A stretch of 41,130 bases of DNA, from contig CAJFJY010000018.1 in assembly GCA_904384205.1 (NCBI GenBank), positions 1-41,130 of the forward strand, read 5' to 3'. This stretch comes from an uncultured Clostridia bacterium. Its GTDB lineage: Bacteria > Bacillota > Clostridia > TANB77 > CAG-508. This document shows, in pieces, positions 9,044 through 19,319 of this stretch (its first letter is position 1; every line of letters begins with the position of its first letter). Position numbers and translations under genes: made by a program. The notes beneath the pieces were generated by a model. That model was not told the DNA's origin and did not search any database. It saw only the letters and a program-made list of their open reading frames with translations.

Positions 9044-9166
9044 TTAACACCTCTTATTTAATATATGTAACAATTTTTAATTAAAAATTATTACTTTACA
9101 TTATATGATATGCTTGTTTACTTTAGTAGTTGATTAAATTTTTCTCTAATTTACTAAATATATTCT

Positions 9167-10274
9167 TTATTTAATAATATTAGATTTTAAATAACTTTCC
9201 ATAAATCCATCTATATCTCCATCCATTACTGCCTCTACATTTCCAACTTCATAGTTTGTTCTGTGGTCTTTAACCATAGTGTAAGGGCAAAAAACATATG
9301 AACGTATTTGACTTCCCCATGCAATATCTTTTTGGTCACCTTTCAAATCCTCAATTTTATCTTTCTGTTCTTTTTCTTTTAAATCTAATAATTTTGATTT
9401 TAACATTTTCATTGCTGTTTCTCTATTTTGAATTTGAGATCGTTCAGATTGGCATGCAACAACTGTATTTGTTGGAATATGTGTAATTCTTACAGCAGAT
9501 GATGTTTTATTAATATGTTGTCCACCTGCTCCTGATGCCCTATATGTATCTACTCGCAAATCCTCAGGATTTATCTCTATTTCTATATCATCAGTTATTT
9601 CTGGTAAAACTTCTACTGATGCAAATGAAGTATGCCTTCTTCCTCCACTATCAAAAGGAGAAATTCTAACTAACCTATGAACTCCTTTTTCACATTTCAT
9701 ATATCCATATGCATATTCTCCTATTATTTCAAATGTAACACTTTTTAAACCTGCTTCTTCTCCTTCTAGATAATCTAATTCTTTTACTTGATACTCATTC
9801 TTCATAGCCCATCTTGCATACATTCTATATAACATTTCTGCCCAATCTTGTGATTCTGTTCCTCCTGCACCAGGATGTATTGTAACTATTGCATTATTAC
9901 TATCGTATTTTCCTGATAATAATGTTTCGATTTCAAATTTTTCTAAATCTTTTTCTGCTTTACCCGTTCCTTTTATGATCTCTTTAGATATTTCTTCATC
10001 TGCTTCAATATTTACTAATTCTGTCAATTCTTTTAGATTTTTTAGTTCACTTTTTAGTTCATTATATTTACTAATTTTTCTTTTTAAGATTTTTATATTC
10101 CCTAATATTTTTTGAGAATTTTTCTGGTCATTCCAAAATTCTGGATCAATAGTTTCTTTTTCTAAGTTATTTAATTCTTCCTCTTGTTTTGGTATGTCAA
10201 AGAGACTCACCTAATTCTTTTAACTTGACTTCTAGTTCTTCTAGAAGCTTCGTGTTTTCTTCTAATTCGAACAT
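9167..10274 (-). CDS. prfB: Peptide chain release factor 2, with programmed +1 frameshift
   Basis: RF2 releases finished proteins at UGA and UAA. The coding sequence is join(10200..10274, 9167..10198) on the minus strand: 25 codons from an ATG at 10274 (AGGAGAG site upstream) reach an in-frame UGA at 10197-10199, and a +1 shift continues into 343 more codons, 368 residues in total. The slip site reads AGGTGAG TCT CTT TGA C, the classic RF2 autoregulatory arrangement with an internal Shine-Dalgarno-like AGGTGAG. Low RF2 lets the ribosome pause and shift, raising RF2 synthesis. The main body carries SPF (VRISPFDSGG), which reads the stop codon, and GAGGQHINKTSSAVR with the catalytic GGQ. It lies downstream of secA, as in many Firmicutes, with an M14 peptidase gene between them. 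Confidence 0.97.
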
Positions 10275-10383
10275 TCTATCACTCTCCTAAAAATTTTATT
10301 TTGTTTACAAATGATTTCATTTTATAAAATATACATTTATTTTACACAAAGATTAACAAAAAATCAATTCTTCTACTTAAACT

Positions 10384-11791
10384 TTATCTATAATCTCCTA
10401 AATCTTCATTCCTATTTTCTACTGACTTATTTTGGCTTAATAAAGCTTGTACTTTTCCATTAAACTCTTTAAAAATAAGATCCATTACATCATATCTTAA
10501 TTTTTGTTCGTGTTCTTTATCATCTGATTTTTTTAACTTTCTCATAACAGATAAACTTGCTTTAGATACATTATGTGCTAATTCATTTACCTTTAATAAA
10601 TATTCAAATGCACCTAGATTTGATTTCATCAAATTTGTATAGTTTCCTTTTATATCTCCATAAGGACCAATTGGATTTCCTCCCATACCAGATAATTCTA
10701 TTAAAATATTTCCTGGGTAGATTAATCTATTATAATCATTTGATGTAGAAATTGAATTTTCCCCCTTTAATACCATATAATGCGTATTTTCTTTATCATT
10801 ATCATTTTTATATGTTTTTTCTGAATAAAGTCTTGATAATAAATAATTAGTTATAGTATTTTCTTCAGCACTTAATTCTAAATTGTTATCCTTTAATAAA
10901 TCACTTGGAATATTAGCCGGTCTTTGATATATTAATCCTCCTGTGGAATGATAATTTAAATATGCTTCCAAATTTCCTGTCTTATTTAGCTCTTCTAATA
11001 AACTATCTAATGCTTTATTTTCTTTTGTTTTTTCAAATCCGCTTTTTTACATCATATGGACAATTTAAGGGACCTGGCATAGATGAGATAATATTGCTAT
11101 ACCTTCTTTCTAAATATATTTTTTCACCATTTTCTATTCTATCTAAATTTCTATTATATTTACTATTTGCTTGCATATCTATTCCATCACCATTTGCACT
11201 CCATACCTGCATTGTACCATTAGGGATATTTCCACTCTCATATAATTTTCTGATGTTTTCTCTTAAATCATTATATTTAGCTGGTATTGCTGTATAATCT
11301 ACATTGCTAAACATTTCTTGATGATGTTTCATTGTTTTCCTGTCTGGTTCTAGTCCCTCGTCTCTTCTTTTTTGTGCTTCAGCATCATCTTGCTTATATG
11401 CTTTATAATATTCTTTGCATATTTTTTCTGCTTCTTCTAAATTCATTTCTCTTGGTATTATTTTTCTTACTGCTGATGTTGAAATTAAATATCCTTCTGG
11501 GTTTAGTATAGGTATAAAATGAAGTGTATAATCATTCATATTTATATCTTTACCATCTTTTTGTATTTGTTGCATTAATCTTAGTACAAAATCAGTAGTT
11601 ATTATTTCACTACCGTGTGCTGCGCCTGTTATTACAATATGTCTTTTGCCCCTACCACATAGAAAATGTCTTATTGGTAAACCATATTTAGTTTCTCCTA
11701 GAATTTCTTGTTCTTTTATGTTTTTCCCTTGTCGTTTTATTTCATTCAATTTTTCCATCACTTGCTCATAATCTAAAATTAAATTATTCAT
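10384..11791 (-). pseudogene. M14-family zinc carboxypeptidase, frameshifted at an A6 run
   Basis: Two adjacent frames make one peptidase. The first (11791 down to 11033) carries the zinc motif AAHGSEIITTDF (His59, Glu62) and DGIDMQANSKYNRN, the M14 substrate-binding region. The second (ending at 10384) carries LEAYLNYHSTGG, with the third zinc ligand, and ILIELSG, which may hold the catalytic Glu. The break is at GATGTAAAAAAGCGG near 11040: removing one A from the A6 run joins ...PYDVK to SGFEKTKEN in frame and gives about 468 residues. Members act on peptidoglycan stem peptides or other peptides, but no signal peptide is visible. Either the gene is inactivated or the run is a sequencing error. 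The ribosome site AGGAGAGTAAATAT precedes the ATG. Confidence 0.8.
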
Positions 11792-11868
11792 ATATTTACT
11801 CTCCTAATCTTTTACTTTTTGATTTTATTAATTTTATCATAAATTCTATAAAAATCCAACATTACAAT

Positions 11869-11910
11869 AACTAAAAGCTAACACATTTTATATGTTAGCT
11901 TTAGTTATTG
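11869..11910 (-). terminator. Terminator of secA
   Basis: AACTAAAAGCTAACA at 11869-11883 pairs with TGTTAGCTTTAGTT at 11893-11906, with one bulged base. It lies about 50 bases downstream of the secA stop on the minus strand. Confidence 0.65.
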
Positions 11911-11957
11911 ATTATTTTTATTATTCTTTATTTTTTAAATACCTGTACCTATTCATA

Positions 11958-14705
11958 TTATTGGTTTCTTCCATGGCAATTCTTATATTTCTTTCCACTT
12001 CCACATGGGCATGGGTCATTTCTTCCTATTTTTGGTCCTTCATTTACAACTGTTCTATTTTCTTTTGCCTCAATTGTTTTACCATTATCTACACTATTTA
12101 TTGCTTGTAAAGCCGCATTTGTTATTTTAGCAGTTTCTTGACGTCTAACTTCTCCTTGTTTTCTAATGTTCATCAAAATTTTAACTACATCAACTTTAAT
12201 ATTTGCAGTCATTTCTTCGAACATATCCATGCCTTCCATTCTGTACTTAACAACAGGATCTTGTTGACCATATGCACGAAGACCAATACCATTCTTTAAT
12301 TCGTCCATACTGTCTATATGGTTCATCCATTTTTCATCAACAACTTTTAATAGAACAATTCTTTCAAGCTCTCTCATTTCTTCAGAACCAATTTCTTGTT
12401 CTTTTTCTTCATATTTTTTATTAGCTTCATTTACAAGTTCTTCTTTAACTGCATTTACATCTTTTTGATGTCCTTTTATAAATTCTGCCATATCAATTCC
12501 AAAAGTATTTAATATTTCAGAACTTAAAGATTCCATATTTAAAGAATTGTGATCTTCACCTTCTACAAACATTTCTACTGTTTCTTCTGCTATAGAATTA
12601 ATCATATTTTTGATATTGTCATGCATATTCTCTCCGTCTAAAACTTCTCTTCTTTGTTTATAGATAATTTCTCTTTGAACATTCATAACATCATCATATT
12701 TTAATACATTCTTTCTTATTGTGAAATTTCTACCTTCTACTTTCTTTTGAGCATTTTCTACTGCTTTTGAAATTAATTTTGCTTGTATTGGCATATTTTC
12801 ATCTGCACCTAGAGTATTGTATACCTTTGTAATTGCATCTCCACCAAAGATTTTCATTAAATCATCATCTAGGCTTATATAGAATTGTGATTCTCCTATG
12901 TCTCCTTGACGTCCAGAACGACCTCTTAACTGATTATCAATTCTTCTTGATTCATGCCTTTCTGTACCAATTATTTTTAATCCACCAGCATCAATTACTT
13001 TTTGTTTTTCATCTTTTATTTGTTCATCATATTTTTTTACTAATGTATTAAATTGCTCCCTTGCCCTTAATATATCTTGGTCACCTGTTTCATAATATGT
13101 GTTAGATTCCTCAATTAAATTATCTGGAACTTTTTTCTTTCTCATTTCTTCTTTTGCTAAATATTCACTGTTACCTCCAAGCATAATGTCAGTACCACGA
13201 CCAGCCATGTTTGTTGCTATTGTAACTGCTCCAAATTTACCTGCTTGTGCGATAATCATAGCCTCTTTTTCATGTGATTTAGCATTTAATACTTCATGTG
13301 GTATTCTTTCTTTTTGTAATAATTTACTTAATTTTTCAGATTTTTCAATAGATACTGTACCTATTAATACTGGTTGACCTTTTGCATGACTTTCTTTTAC
13401 GTCATTTACTACTGCTCTAAATTTTGCATCTTGGTTTTTGTAAATAACATCATTTTTATCATTACGTATCATTGGTTTGTTTGTAGGAATGCTAACTACA
13501 TCTAAGTTATATATTTCTTCAAATTCTGCTTCTTCTGTCATAGCTGTACCTGTCATACCAGATAATTTATCATACATCCTAAAATAATTTTGGAATGTGA
13601 TTGTTGCAAGTGTTTTTGATTCATCTGCTATTTTTACGTGTTCTTTTGCTTCTATTGCTTGATGTAATCCATTGTTGTATCTTCTACCATACATTATACG
13701 ACCTGTGAATTCATCAACTATTAATACTTCTCCATCTTTTACGATATAATCAATATCTTTTTTCATAATTCCATGAGCACGCAATGCTTGATTTACGTGA
13801 TGTACTAATGTTGAGTTTTCTAAGTCATTGAAGTTTTCTAGTTTGAAGTATTCTTCTGCTTTTTTAATACCTTTTTGTGTTAATGATGCAGATTTTGCTT
13901 TTAAGTCAACTATATAGTCATACTTTTCATTATCCTCTGCCTGTTCGAAATCTTTTACATCTTCTTCAACTATAACTTTTGGTTCCAAAGTTCTTACAAA
14001 ACTATCTGCTTTTTTGTACAAATCTGATGACTCGTTTGCACGACCTGAAATTATAAGTGGTGTACGTGCTTCATCTATTAAAATACTATCAATCTCATCT
14101 ATGATTGCATAGTGTAAATCTCTTTGTACTAATTGATTTTTATAAATTGCCATATTATCTCTTAGATAATCAAATCCAAATTCATTGTTTGTGCCATAAG
14201 TAATATCTGCTGCATATGCTTTTTGCTTTTGAGCAGGTTCCATTCCAGCAATTACTAGACCAACTGATAAACCTAAGAATTTATATAATTTTCCCATCCA
14301 TTCGCTGTCTCTTTTTGCTAAGTAATCATTAACAGTAATTACATGAACTCCTTTTCCCTCTAACGCATTTAAATAAACTGGTAAAGTAGCAACCAATGTT
14401 TTACCTTCACCTGTTTTCATTTCTGCAATTCTACCTTGATGTAAGATTATACCACCTATTAATTGAACATCAAAATGTCTCATACCTAATGCTCTCTTTG
14501 ATGCTTCTCTTACCACTGCAAATGCTTCTGGTAATATATCATCAAGCGTTTTTCCATTAGCTAATTCTTGTTTAAAATAATCTGTTTTTTGTCTTAATTC
14601 ATGATCACTTAATTTAGACATTTCGTCTTCCATGCCATTTATTTTCTGTACTATTGGCATTACTCTTTTAACTTCTTTTTCACTATATGTTTTAAATAAT
14701 CCCAT
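11958..14705 (-). CDS. secA: Preprotein translocase ATPase SecA
   Basis: SecA is the motor that pushes unfolded preproteins through SecYEG at the membrane. The 915-residue product shows Walker [15 protein letters not shown], the DEAD-like [17 protein letters not shown] and DYLRDNMA. It also has the NBD2 motifs [14 protein letters not shown] and GRSGRQGD, and ends in the zinc-binding tail [16 protein letters not shown] that contacts SecB or ribosomes. The ATG has AGGAGG about 12 bases upstream, slightly long spacing. It lies head-to-head with the OB-like gene at 14862. The downstream M14 gene separates it from prfB, its usual neighbour. Confidence 0.98.
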   Translation of the reverse strand: MGLFKTYSEKEVKRVMPIVQKINGMEDEMSKLSDHELRQKTDYFKQELANGKTLDDILPEAFAVVREASKRALGMRHFDVQLIGGIILHQGRIAEMKTGEGKTLVATLPVYLNALEGKGVHVITVNDYLAKRDSEWMGKLYKFLGLSVGLVIAGMEPAQKQKAYAADITYGTNNEFGFDYLRDNMAIYKNQLVQRDLHYAIIDEIDSILIDEARTPLIISGRANESSDLYKKADSFVRTLEPKVIVEEDVKDFEQAEDNEKYDYIVDLKAKSASLTQKGIKKAEEYFKLENFNDLENSTLVHHVNQALRAHGIMKKDIDYIVKDGEVLIVDEFTGRIMYGRRYNNGLHQAIEAKEHVKIADESKTLATITFQNYFRMYDKLSGMTGTAMTEEAEFEEIYNLDVVSIPTNKPMIRNDKNDVIYKNQDAKFRAVVNDVKESHAKGQPVLIGTVSIEKSEKLSKLLQKERIPHEVLNAKSHEKEAMIIAQAGKFGAVTIATNMAGRGTDIMLGGNSEYLAKEEMRKKKVPDNLIEESNTYYETGDQDILRAREQFNTLVKKYDEQIKDEKQKVIDAGGLKIIGTERHESRRIDNQLRGRSGRQGDIGESQFYISLDDDLMKIFGGDAITKVYNTLGADENMPIQAKLISKAVENAQKKVEGRNFTIRKNVLKYDDVMNVQREIIYKQRREVLDGENMHDNIKNMINSIAEETVEMFVEGEDHNSLNMESLSSEILNTFGIDMAEFIKGHQKDVNAVKEELVNEANKKYEEKEQEIGSEEMRELERIVLLKVVDEKWMNHIDSMDELKNGIGLRAYGQQDPVVKYRMEGMDMFEEMTANIKVDVVKILMNIRKQGEVRRQETAKITNAALQAINSVDNGKTIEAKENRTVVNEGPKIGRNDPCPCGSGKKYKNCHGRNQ

Positions 14706-14861
14706 TTTGTTTTGATTCCTCCTAAGTTTATTTTTTTACTCTGTTACTATATCACTAAATCACTAATTTAGCAAGTATTTTAGGTAAATTGATTATAAAA
14801 TATAGTAATAAAAAATTAATTGTTGAATAAGATTAGAAAAAACATATAAAGGAGTTAAATT

Positions 14862-15407
14862 ATGTTTATATATAATGTGAAAATAAATGGAAGTAAAGTT
14901 TTTAAATACTTTTTTACAGGAGTTATTATATTAATAATTTGTATCTTGTGTATTGTCTTATTTAGAATTTTTAGTGGTGCTGGAAATGCTAATGATTCTA
15001 GTTGTTTGCCTCAAAACGATGTTTTTGAAATATCTTCAAAAAATTATACTAATGTTCTAAAAACTGTTCATGATGATATTGATACATATGTTGGAATGAA
15101 AATTAAATTTACTGGATATGTATATAGAGTTTCAGATTTAACCGATAACCAATTTGTTTTAGCAAGAGATATGATAATATCTTCCGATTATCAATCTGTT
15201 ATTGTTGGCTTTCTATGCGAATGTGATAATGCTAAAGATTTTGATGATGAAGTTTGGGTTCAAGTTACAGGTGAAATTACAAAAGGAAATTATCATGGAG
15301 ATATGCCTATTCTAAATGTTCAAGAAATTCAAAAAGTTAGCACTCCATCAGAAGAATATGTTTATCCTCCAGATGAAGATTATGTGCCAACAAGTGCAGG
15401 CTTATAA
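14862..15407 (+). CDS. Membrane-anchored protein with DUF1980-like (TIGR03943) domain
   Basis: The 181-residue protein has one membrane helix at about 17-37. An extracytoplasmic domain follows, whose strand pattern (VGMKIKFTGYVYRV, FVLARDMIISS, DEVWVQVTGEIT, MPILNVQEIQKVSTPSEEYVYP) resembles the C-terminal OB-like domain of TIGR03943/YcgQ-type proteins. Those pair with permease-like YcgR proteins, and no partner gene is next door. The usual paired cysteines of that domain are not obvious, though FLCECDNA is present. An AAAGGAG ribosome site lies before the ATG. The function is unknown; the family assignment comes from pattern memory. Confidence 0.6.
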   Translation: MFIYNVKINGSKVFKYFFTGVIILIICILCIVLFRIFSGAGNANDSSCLPQNDVFEISSKNYTNVLKTVHDDIDTYVGMKIKFTGYVYRVSDLTDNQFVLARDMIISSDYQSVIVGFLCECDNAKDFDDEVWVQVTGEITKGNYHGDMPILNVQEIQKVSTPSEEYVYPPDEDYVPTSAGL

Positions 15408-15430
15408 AACAATATTATACTTATTCTAAT

Positions 15431-15459
15431 TTGATAAATTATGTTAATTATGTTATAAT
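15431..15459 (+). promoter_or_regulatory. Strong promoter of the 15495 gene
   Basis: TTGATA at 15431-15436, a 17-bp spacer and TATAAT at 15454-15459 with an extended TG (TGTTATAAT) match sigma-A consensus closely. It lies 35 bases before the start codon. Confidence 0.8.
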
Positions 15460-15494
15460 TTATATATAAACAATTGATTAAGGAGGGTACATTT

Positions 15495-15899
15495 ATGGCT
15501 AAATTTAATTGCCTGACATATGCATTGAAAATTGAGGGAATTCTCCCTCCTCACACTATTGTTGAAGATTTGGAGTGGTACAGAACACCTCTTCAAGCCT
15601 TGCAAATTTTTGGGCGGAAATATTTATTAGATTTTAGAGAAATCTCGCCCAATGATCCTATGAGTGACAACGAGTGGTTAGTAGCCTTTTTTGGATTTGT
15701 CCCATGTGAATGGGATTATGAAAGAAGGGTTACTCGGCGGGACTATCATCTCGTACTATACGAAAATGGTATTTGGACTCACAGGATGACATGGGGTGCC
15801 GATTCTACGGAAGCAAATTTCGACGAATTGGTAACAGCTTATTCATCAGCTGGATACCCGCCTCACTACTTTGCTGTCAAGCGGAATGCGGAAAAGTAA
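15495..15899 (+). CDS. Small papain/NlpC-like cysteine peptidase candidate of less AT-rich composition
   Basis: The product is 134 residues from the ATG at 15495, preceded by AAGGAGGGTACATTT. The N-terminal NCLTYALKIEG (Cys6), the later DYHLVLYENGIWTHRM (His85, His96) and a Trp-rich middle recall papain-like or NlpC-like proteins that begin NCYAYAL and end with a catalytic His. This is inference from motif shape, and there is no signal peptide. The gene stands out in composition: hand counts of three 60-base lines give 42-48% G+C, against about 30% in guaA next door, and it uses CGG, CTC and GCC codons rare around it. With its own strong promoter and perfect terminator it looks like an acquired one-gene unit. 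Confidence 0.6.
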   Translation: MAKFNCLTYALKIEGILPPHTIVEDLEWYRTPLQALQIFGRKYLLDFREISPNDPMSDNEWLVAFFGFVPCEWDYERRVTRRDYHLVLYENGIWTHRMTWGADSTEANFDELVTAYSSAGYPPHYFAVKRNAEK

Positions 15900-15920
15900 T
15901 ACTTTTCCGCATTTTCTTTA
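15885..15920 (+). terminator. Terminator overlapping the end of the 15495 gene
   Basis: AATGCGGAAAAGT at 15885-15897 and ACTTTTCCGCATT at 15901-15913 form a perfect 13-bp stem with a 3-base loop, followed by TTCTTTA. The stop codon of the gene is in the stem-loop. Confidence 0.85.
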
Positions 15921-15975
15921 CTTTTTTAATATTTTATGATACAATTTTTGTATATTATTTGTGGAGGTAAAAAAA

Positions 15976-17514
15976 TTGGAAAATAATGAATTAATTTTAA
16001 TTTTGGATTTTGGTGGACAATATAACCAATTAATCGCAAGAAGAGTTAGAGAATGTAATGTTTATTCAGAAGTAGTACCTTACAACATATCTATTGAAAA
16101 AATAAAAGAAAAAAATCCTAAAGGAATAATATTTACAGGAGGACCAGCAAGTGTATTTGGTGAAAATTCCCCAAAATGTGCAGATGGTATATTTGATTTA
16201 GGAATTCCTGTGCTTGGAATTTGTTATGGAATGCAACTTATGACATATACTCTAGGAGGAAAGGTTCAAAAAGCTGATAAAAGAGAATATGGAACAACTA
16301 AAGTAGAAATTGATAATACTTCTCCCCTATTTCAAGGATTTGACACAACAAATGATTTTCTAATGAGCCATACAGATTTCGTATCTGAAGTTCCATCTGG
16401 ATTTAGAAATATTGGAAAAACTGAACATTGTCCTAATGCAGCTATGGAAAATTTAGAAAGAAACTTATATGGTATTCAATTTCATCCTGAAGTTAATTTG
16501 TCAGTCAATGGAACTAAAGTTATAAAGAATTTCTTATTTAATATTTGTAAGTGCTCAGGAGATTGGCAGATTTCGTCCTTTGTAGAAGAAAGCATTAAAA
16601 ATTTGAAAGAAAAAATTGGAGATAAAAAAGCTTTATGCGCTTTATCTGGAGGAGTAGATTCATCAGTTGCTGCTGTTTTACTACATAAAGCGATTGGAAA
16701 AAATTTAACTTGTATTTTTGTTGACCATGGTCTTCTTCGTAAAAATGAGGGTGATGAAGTTGAGCATGTTTTTAGAAATCAATTTGATATAAATTTAATT
16801 AGAGTAAATGCAAAAGATAGATTTTTATCAAAACTTGCTGGTGTAACAGACCCTGAAAGAAAAAGAAAAATTATCGGAGAAGAATTTATCAGAGTTTTTG
16901 AAGAAGAAGCTAAAAAGATTGGTACAGTAGATTTTTTGGTACAAGGTACTATTTATCCTGATGTTATAGAAAGTGGATTAGGAAAAAGTTCTGTTATAAA
17001 AAGTCATCATAATGTCGGAGGATTACCTGACTATGTTGATTTTAAAGAAATCGTTGAACCACTAAGAAACTTATTTAAAGACGAAGTTCGTCAAACTGGT
17101 TTAGAGTTAGGAATACCTGAAAATTTAGTATTTAGACAACCTTTCCCTGGTCCAGGTTTAGCTATTAGAATTATTGGCGACATTACTGAAGATAAATTAA
17201 ATATCTTAAAAGATGCTGATAGCATTTTTAGAGAAGAAATTGCAAATGCCGGACTTCATAAATCTATAAATCAATATTTTGCAGTTTTAACAAATTTAAA
17301 ATCTGTTGGTGTTATGGGTGATGAAAGAACTTATGATTATACTATTGCACTTCGTGCAGTAGAAACTACCGATTTTATGACTGGTGTTTGGAGTAAAATT
17401 CCATATTCAGTTTTAGAAAAAGTTTCTTCTAGAATTGTAAATGAAGTAAAACATGTAAATAGGGTTGTCTATGATATAACTTCCAAACCACCAGCAACAA
17501 TTGAATGGGAATAA
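15976..17514 (+). CDS. guaA: GMP synthase (glutamine-hydrolysing)
   Basis: It converts XMP to GMP using ATP and glutamine ammonia, the last step of guanine nucleotide synthesis. The 512 residues start at a TTG at 15976, chosen because GGAGGT lies 8 bases upstream; the GTG at 15961 overlaps that ribosome site. The class I glutamine amidotransferase domain shows [17 protein letters not shown] at the start, GICYGMQLM with the catalytic Cys, and the QFHPEV triad part. The ATP pyrophosphatase domain has the P-loop [13 protein letters not shown], and the dimerisation domain ends [25 protein letters not shown] promoter (15917-15945) is possible. No purine riboswitch is visible in the short leader. 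Confidence 0.97.
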   Translation: MENNELILILDFGGQYNQLIARRVRECNVYSEVVPYNISIEKIKEKNPKGIIFTGGPASVFGENSPKCADGIFDLGIPVLGICYGMQLMTYTLGGKVQKADKREYGTTKVEIDNTSPLFQGFDTTNDFLMSHTDFVSEVPSGFRNIGKTEHCPNAAMENLERNLYGIQFHPEVNLSVNGTKVIKNFLFNICKCSGDWQISSFVEESIKNLKEKIGDKKALCALSGGVDSSVAAVLLHKAIGKNLTCIFVDHGLLRKNEGDEVEHVFRNQFDINLIRVNAKDRFLSKLAGVTDPERKRKIIGEEFIRVFEEEAKKIGTVDFLVQGTIYPDVIESGLGKSSVIKSHHNVGGLPDYVDFKEIVEPLRNLFKDEVRQTGLELGIPENLVFRQPFPGPGLAIRIIGDITEDKLNILKDADSIFREEIANAGLHKSINQYFAVLTNLKSVGVMGDERTYDYTIALRAVETTDFMTGVWSKIPYSVLEKVSSRIVNEVKHVNRVVYDITSKPPATIEWE

Positions 17515-17530
17515 TATTAAACAAAATTTT

Positions 17531-17563
17531 AGGGCTGTAAAAAACACAGCCCTATCTTTCTTT
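17531..17563 (+). terminator. Terminator of guaA
   Basis: AGGGCTGT at 17531-17538 and ACAGCCCT at 17546-17553 form a perfect stem, followed by a T-rich tract. It also lies right at the end of the convergent 17566 gene. Confidence 0.85.
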
Positions 17564-17565
17564 AA

Positions 17566-17937
17566 TCAAACAGAATTTGAAGAAAGTTCTCCTAAAATCG
17601 TTAATTTTGCATCAGACTTTTTTTGTATGATACTATCATACTTATCAACATAATATACTGTTCCAATAGCAGTATATTCTTCTGGAAATGTCAATAATAT
17701 ATTCGTATCATCCAAGTTGAATGTTACATTTATTTCTGATACATATTCCATATCATCAAAATCAAATACGCTTTTTATATTATGATAAATACATTCAACA
17801 TGCAAAATTAACTTTTTACCTACTATATTGCCAGTAACTGAATCCTTTGTTAAAATTCCATTAAGTTTATTGTCATGAACATTTATAAAGCCATCATTAT
17901 AATATTTGTCCACCCGAAATTTTACTTTGAACTTCAT
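17566..17937 (-). CDS. Unrecognised 123-residue protein, probably beta-rich
   Basis: The gene has a clear AAGGAGGAAATA ribosome site before its ATG and ends at the guaA terminator. The product has no signal peptide or membrane helix. Its sequence alternates hydrophobic and polar residues with many Asp, Asn and Val (KFKVKFRVDKYYNDGFINVH, EINVTFNLDDTNILLTFP), which suggests a cytoplasmic beta-sheet protein. No catalytic motif stands out, and I cannot assign a family. Confidence 0.6.
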   Translation of the reverse strand: MKFKVKFRVDKYYNDGFINVHDNKLNGILTKDSVTGNIVGKKLILHVECIYHNIKSVFDFDDMEYVSEINVTFNLDDTNILLTFPEEYTAIGTVYYVDKYDSIIQKKSDAKLTILGELSSNSV

Positions 17938-18080
17938 TATTTCCTCCTTTTTATTTTTGATTAAAGTTTAATTATTGATATCTATTAATATATTAGCACA
18001 ATTTTATGTCAATTTCAACAAATTAAGTTATAATAAAAAATCTTCTATTTATATTTTTAGTATTTCTAAAATATTATCCT

Positions 18081-19178
18081 TTAATTCTTATCAAATATAG
18101 TCTTCATTACCCCCTGATCAATTAAAGTTGCAAAAACATTTTTAATAATAATCAAAATAATAGGACCAATAAGTAATCCCATTATGCCGATAAGTTTAAA
18201 ACCTGTATACATAGCAATCAATGTAAAAATCGGATGAACACCTATATTTTTACTAACCAATCTGGGTTCTAAAAATTGCCTTACAACAGACATTATAATA
18301 AATAAAATCAGAATTGCTATTCCCAAATTCAAATCTCCGTTTAAAGCACAAATAATTGCCCAAGGAACCATAACTGTTCCTGAACCAAGAATAGGAAGTG
18401 CATCAACAAAAGCTATACCAATTGCAATTAGCAATGGGAACTCTATTTTAAAACCTGCAAATTGTAAAATATACAATCCTATTATTGAAATAATAAAAGA
18501 CACTAATATTAATGTCGCTTCAGCTTTTAAATAACTCCCTAAAGTTTTTATTAAATCCCTCATATGATTGCCTAATCTCATAACCCAAGTTCGTGGAAGA
18601 TGATGTTCAATTTGGTCCAAAATATATATTTTATCAACACATATAAAATATAAAGCCATAACTGTTATCGCAAAATATATTGCAATAGTAGGAATTGAAG
18701 TTACTGCCTGTATCAAATTATTTAAGAAATTTCTAACCCAATCAGATATAGTATTTATCATTCCCCCTGTTGAATTTTGCACTATCGTAGTCAATTCTTC
18801 TGGCAAATGAATTTTTTCCAAACTAAAATTATTTGTAAAATCTTTAAATAAATCATAAGCCTTGTCCATGTAAAAATTCAAATCATCTAATAAATTAGAA
18901 GCCTCAGAAAATAAAGTTATAATTCCCCAAGTTAAACTTCCTAAAATTATTAAAGATACTATTATAAAAATTATAATAGAACTAAATCGCCTACTTAATT
19001 TAAATTTTTTCATAATAAAGCGAATTGCTGGTTCCATTATTAGTGAAATTATAAAAGCTATTAAAAAAGGCATAAAAAACACAGATAGCTTAAATGCCAA
19101 ATATAACCCAAGCAATATAAAAACTACATATAAAATTCTTTTACCAACTCTTGTCCAATAAGAAACATCTAAAATCAT
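18081..19178 (-). CDS. ytvI: AI-2E family transporter-like membrane protein, YtvI type
   Basis: This is a polytopic protein of the PerM/AI-2E family; the YtvI subgroup is linked to sporulation in Bacilli. The start is placed at the ATG at 19178 (MILDVSYWTRVGKRILY), which has AGGGGAG 8 bases upstream. A start 16 codons further upstream would have no ribosome site and would begin at the edge of a palindromic repeat. The 365 residues contain about seven or eight hydrophobic segments with an amphipathic middle part (LDDLNFYMDKAYDLFKDF). The family-typical GIAFVDALPILGSGTVMVPWA is present, as is the C-terminal MGLLIGPIILIIIKNVF. The substrate is unknown, and the YtvI assignment is less certain than the family. 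Confidence 0.75.
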   Translation of the reverse strand: MILDVSYWTRVGKRILYVVFILLGLYLAFKLSVFFMPFLIAFIISLIMEPAIRFIMKKFKLSRRFSSIIIFIIVSLIILGSLTWGIITLFSEASNLLDDLNFYMDKAYDLFKDFTNNFSLEKIHLPEELTTIVQNSTGGMINTISDWVRNFLNNLIQAVTSIPTIAIYFAITVMALYFICVDKIYILDQIEHHLPRTWVMRLGNHMRDLIKTLGSYLKAEATLILVSFIISIIGLYILQFAGFKIEFPLLIAIGIAFVDALPILGSGTVMVPWAIICALNGDLNLGIAILILFIIMSVVRQFLEPRLVSKNIGVHPIFTLIAMYTGFKLIGIMGLLIGPIILIIIKNVFATLIDQGVMKTIFDKN

Positions 19179-19227
19179 ATGTAAATCTCCCCTATTAGTA
19201 TATGCAATAAAATTAAAATTATCCATT

Positions 19228-19319
19228 TAGGGACGTATCAAATTGACCAAAAAATGTCCAAAAGGGACAGACAGACCTGTCCCTTTTGTTTAAATTTTGT
19301 TCGATTTGCTACGTCCCTA
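19228..19319. repeat. GGGAC/GTCCC palindromic element, full copy
   Basis: The two arms of a 92-base palindrome match closely: AGGGACGTATCAAATTGACC on the left against AGGGACGTAGCAAATCGAAC on the reverse of the right. The centre is GGGACAG-ACAGAC-CTGTCCC at 19264-19283. The right end provides the TAG stop of the CBS gene, and the left end abuts the ytvI leader. Partial relatives lie at 24251-24299 and 26177-26222. The form resembles REP-type repeats moved by RAYT transposases, but no transposase is in the window. It could also act as a hairpin between CBS and ytvI transcripts. Confidence 0.8.

Noticed and set aside
8887-9166. Lysine riboswitch upstream of aspartokinase
   Set aside because: The leader is one long palindrome and lacks the conserved lysine riboswitch core.
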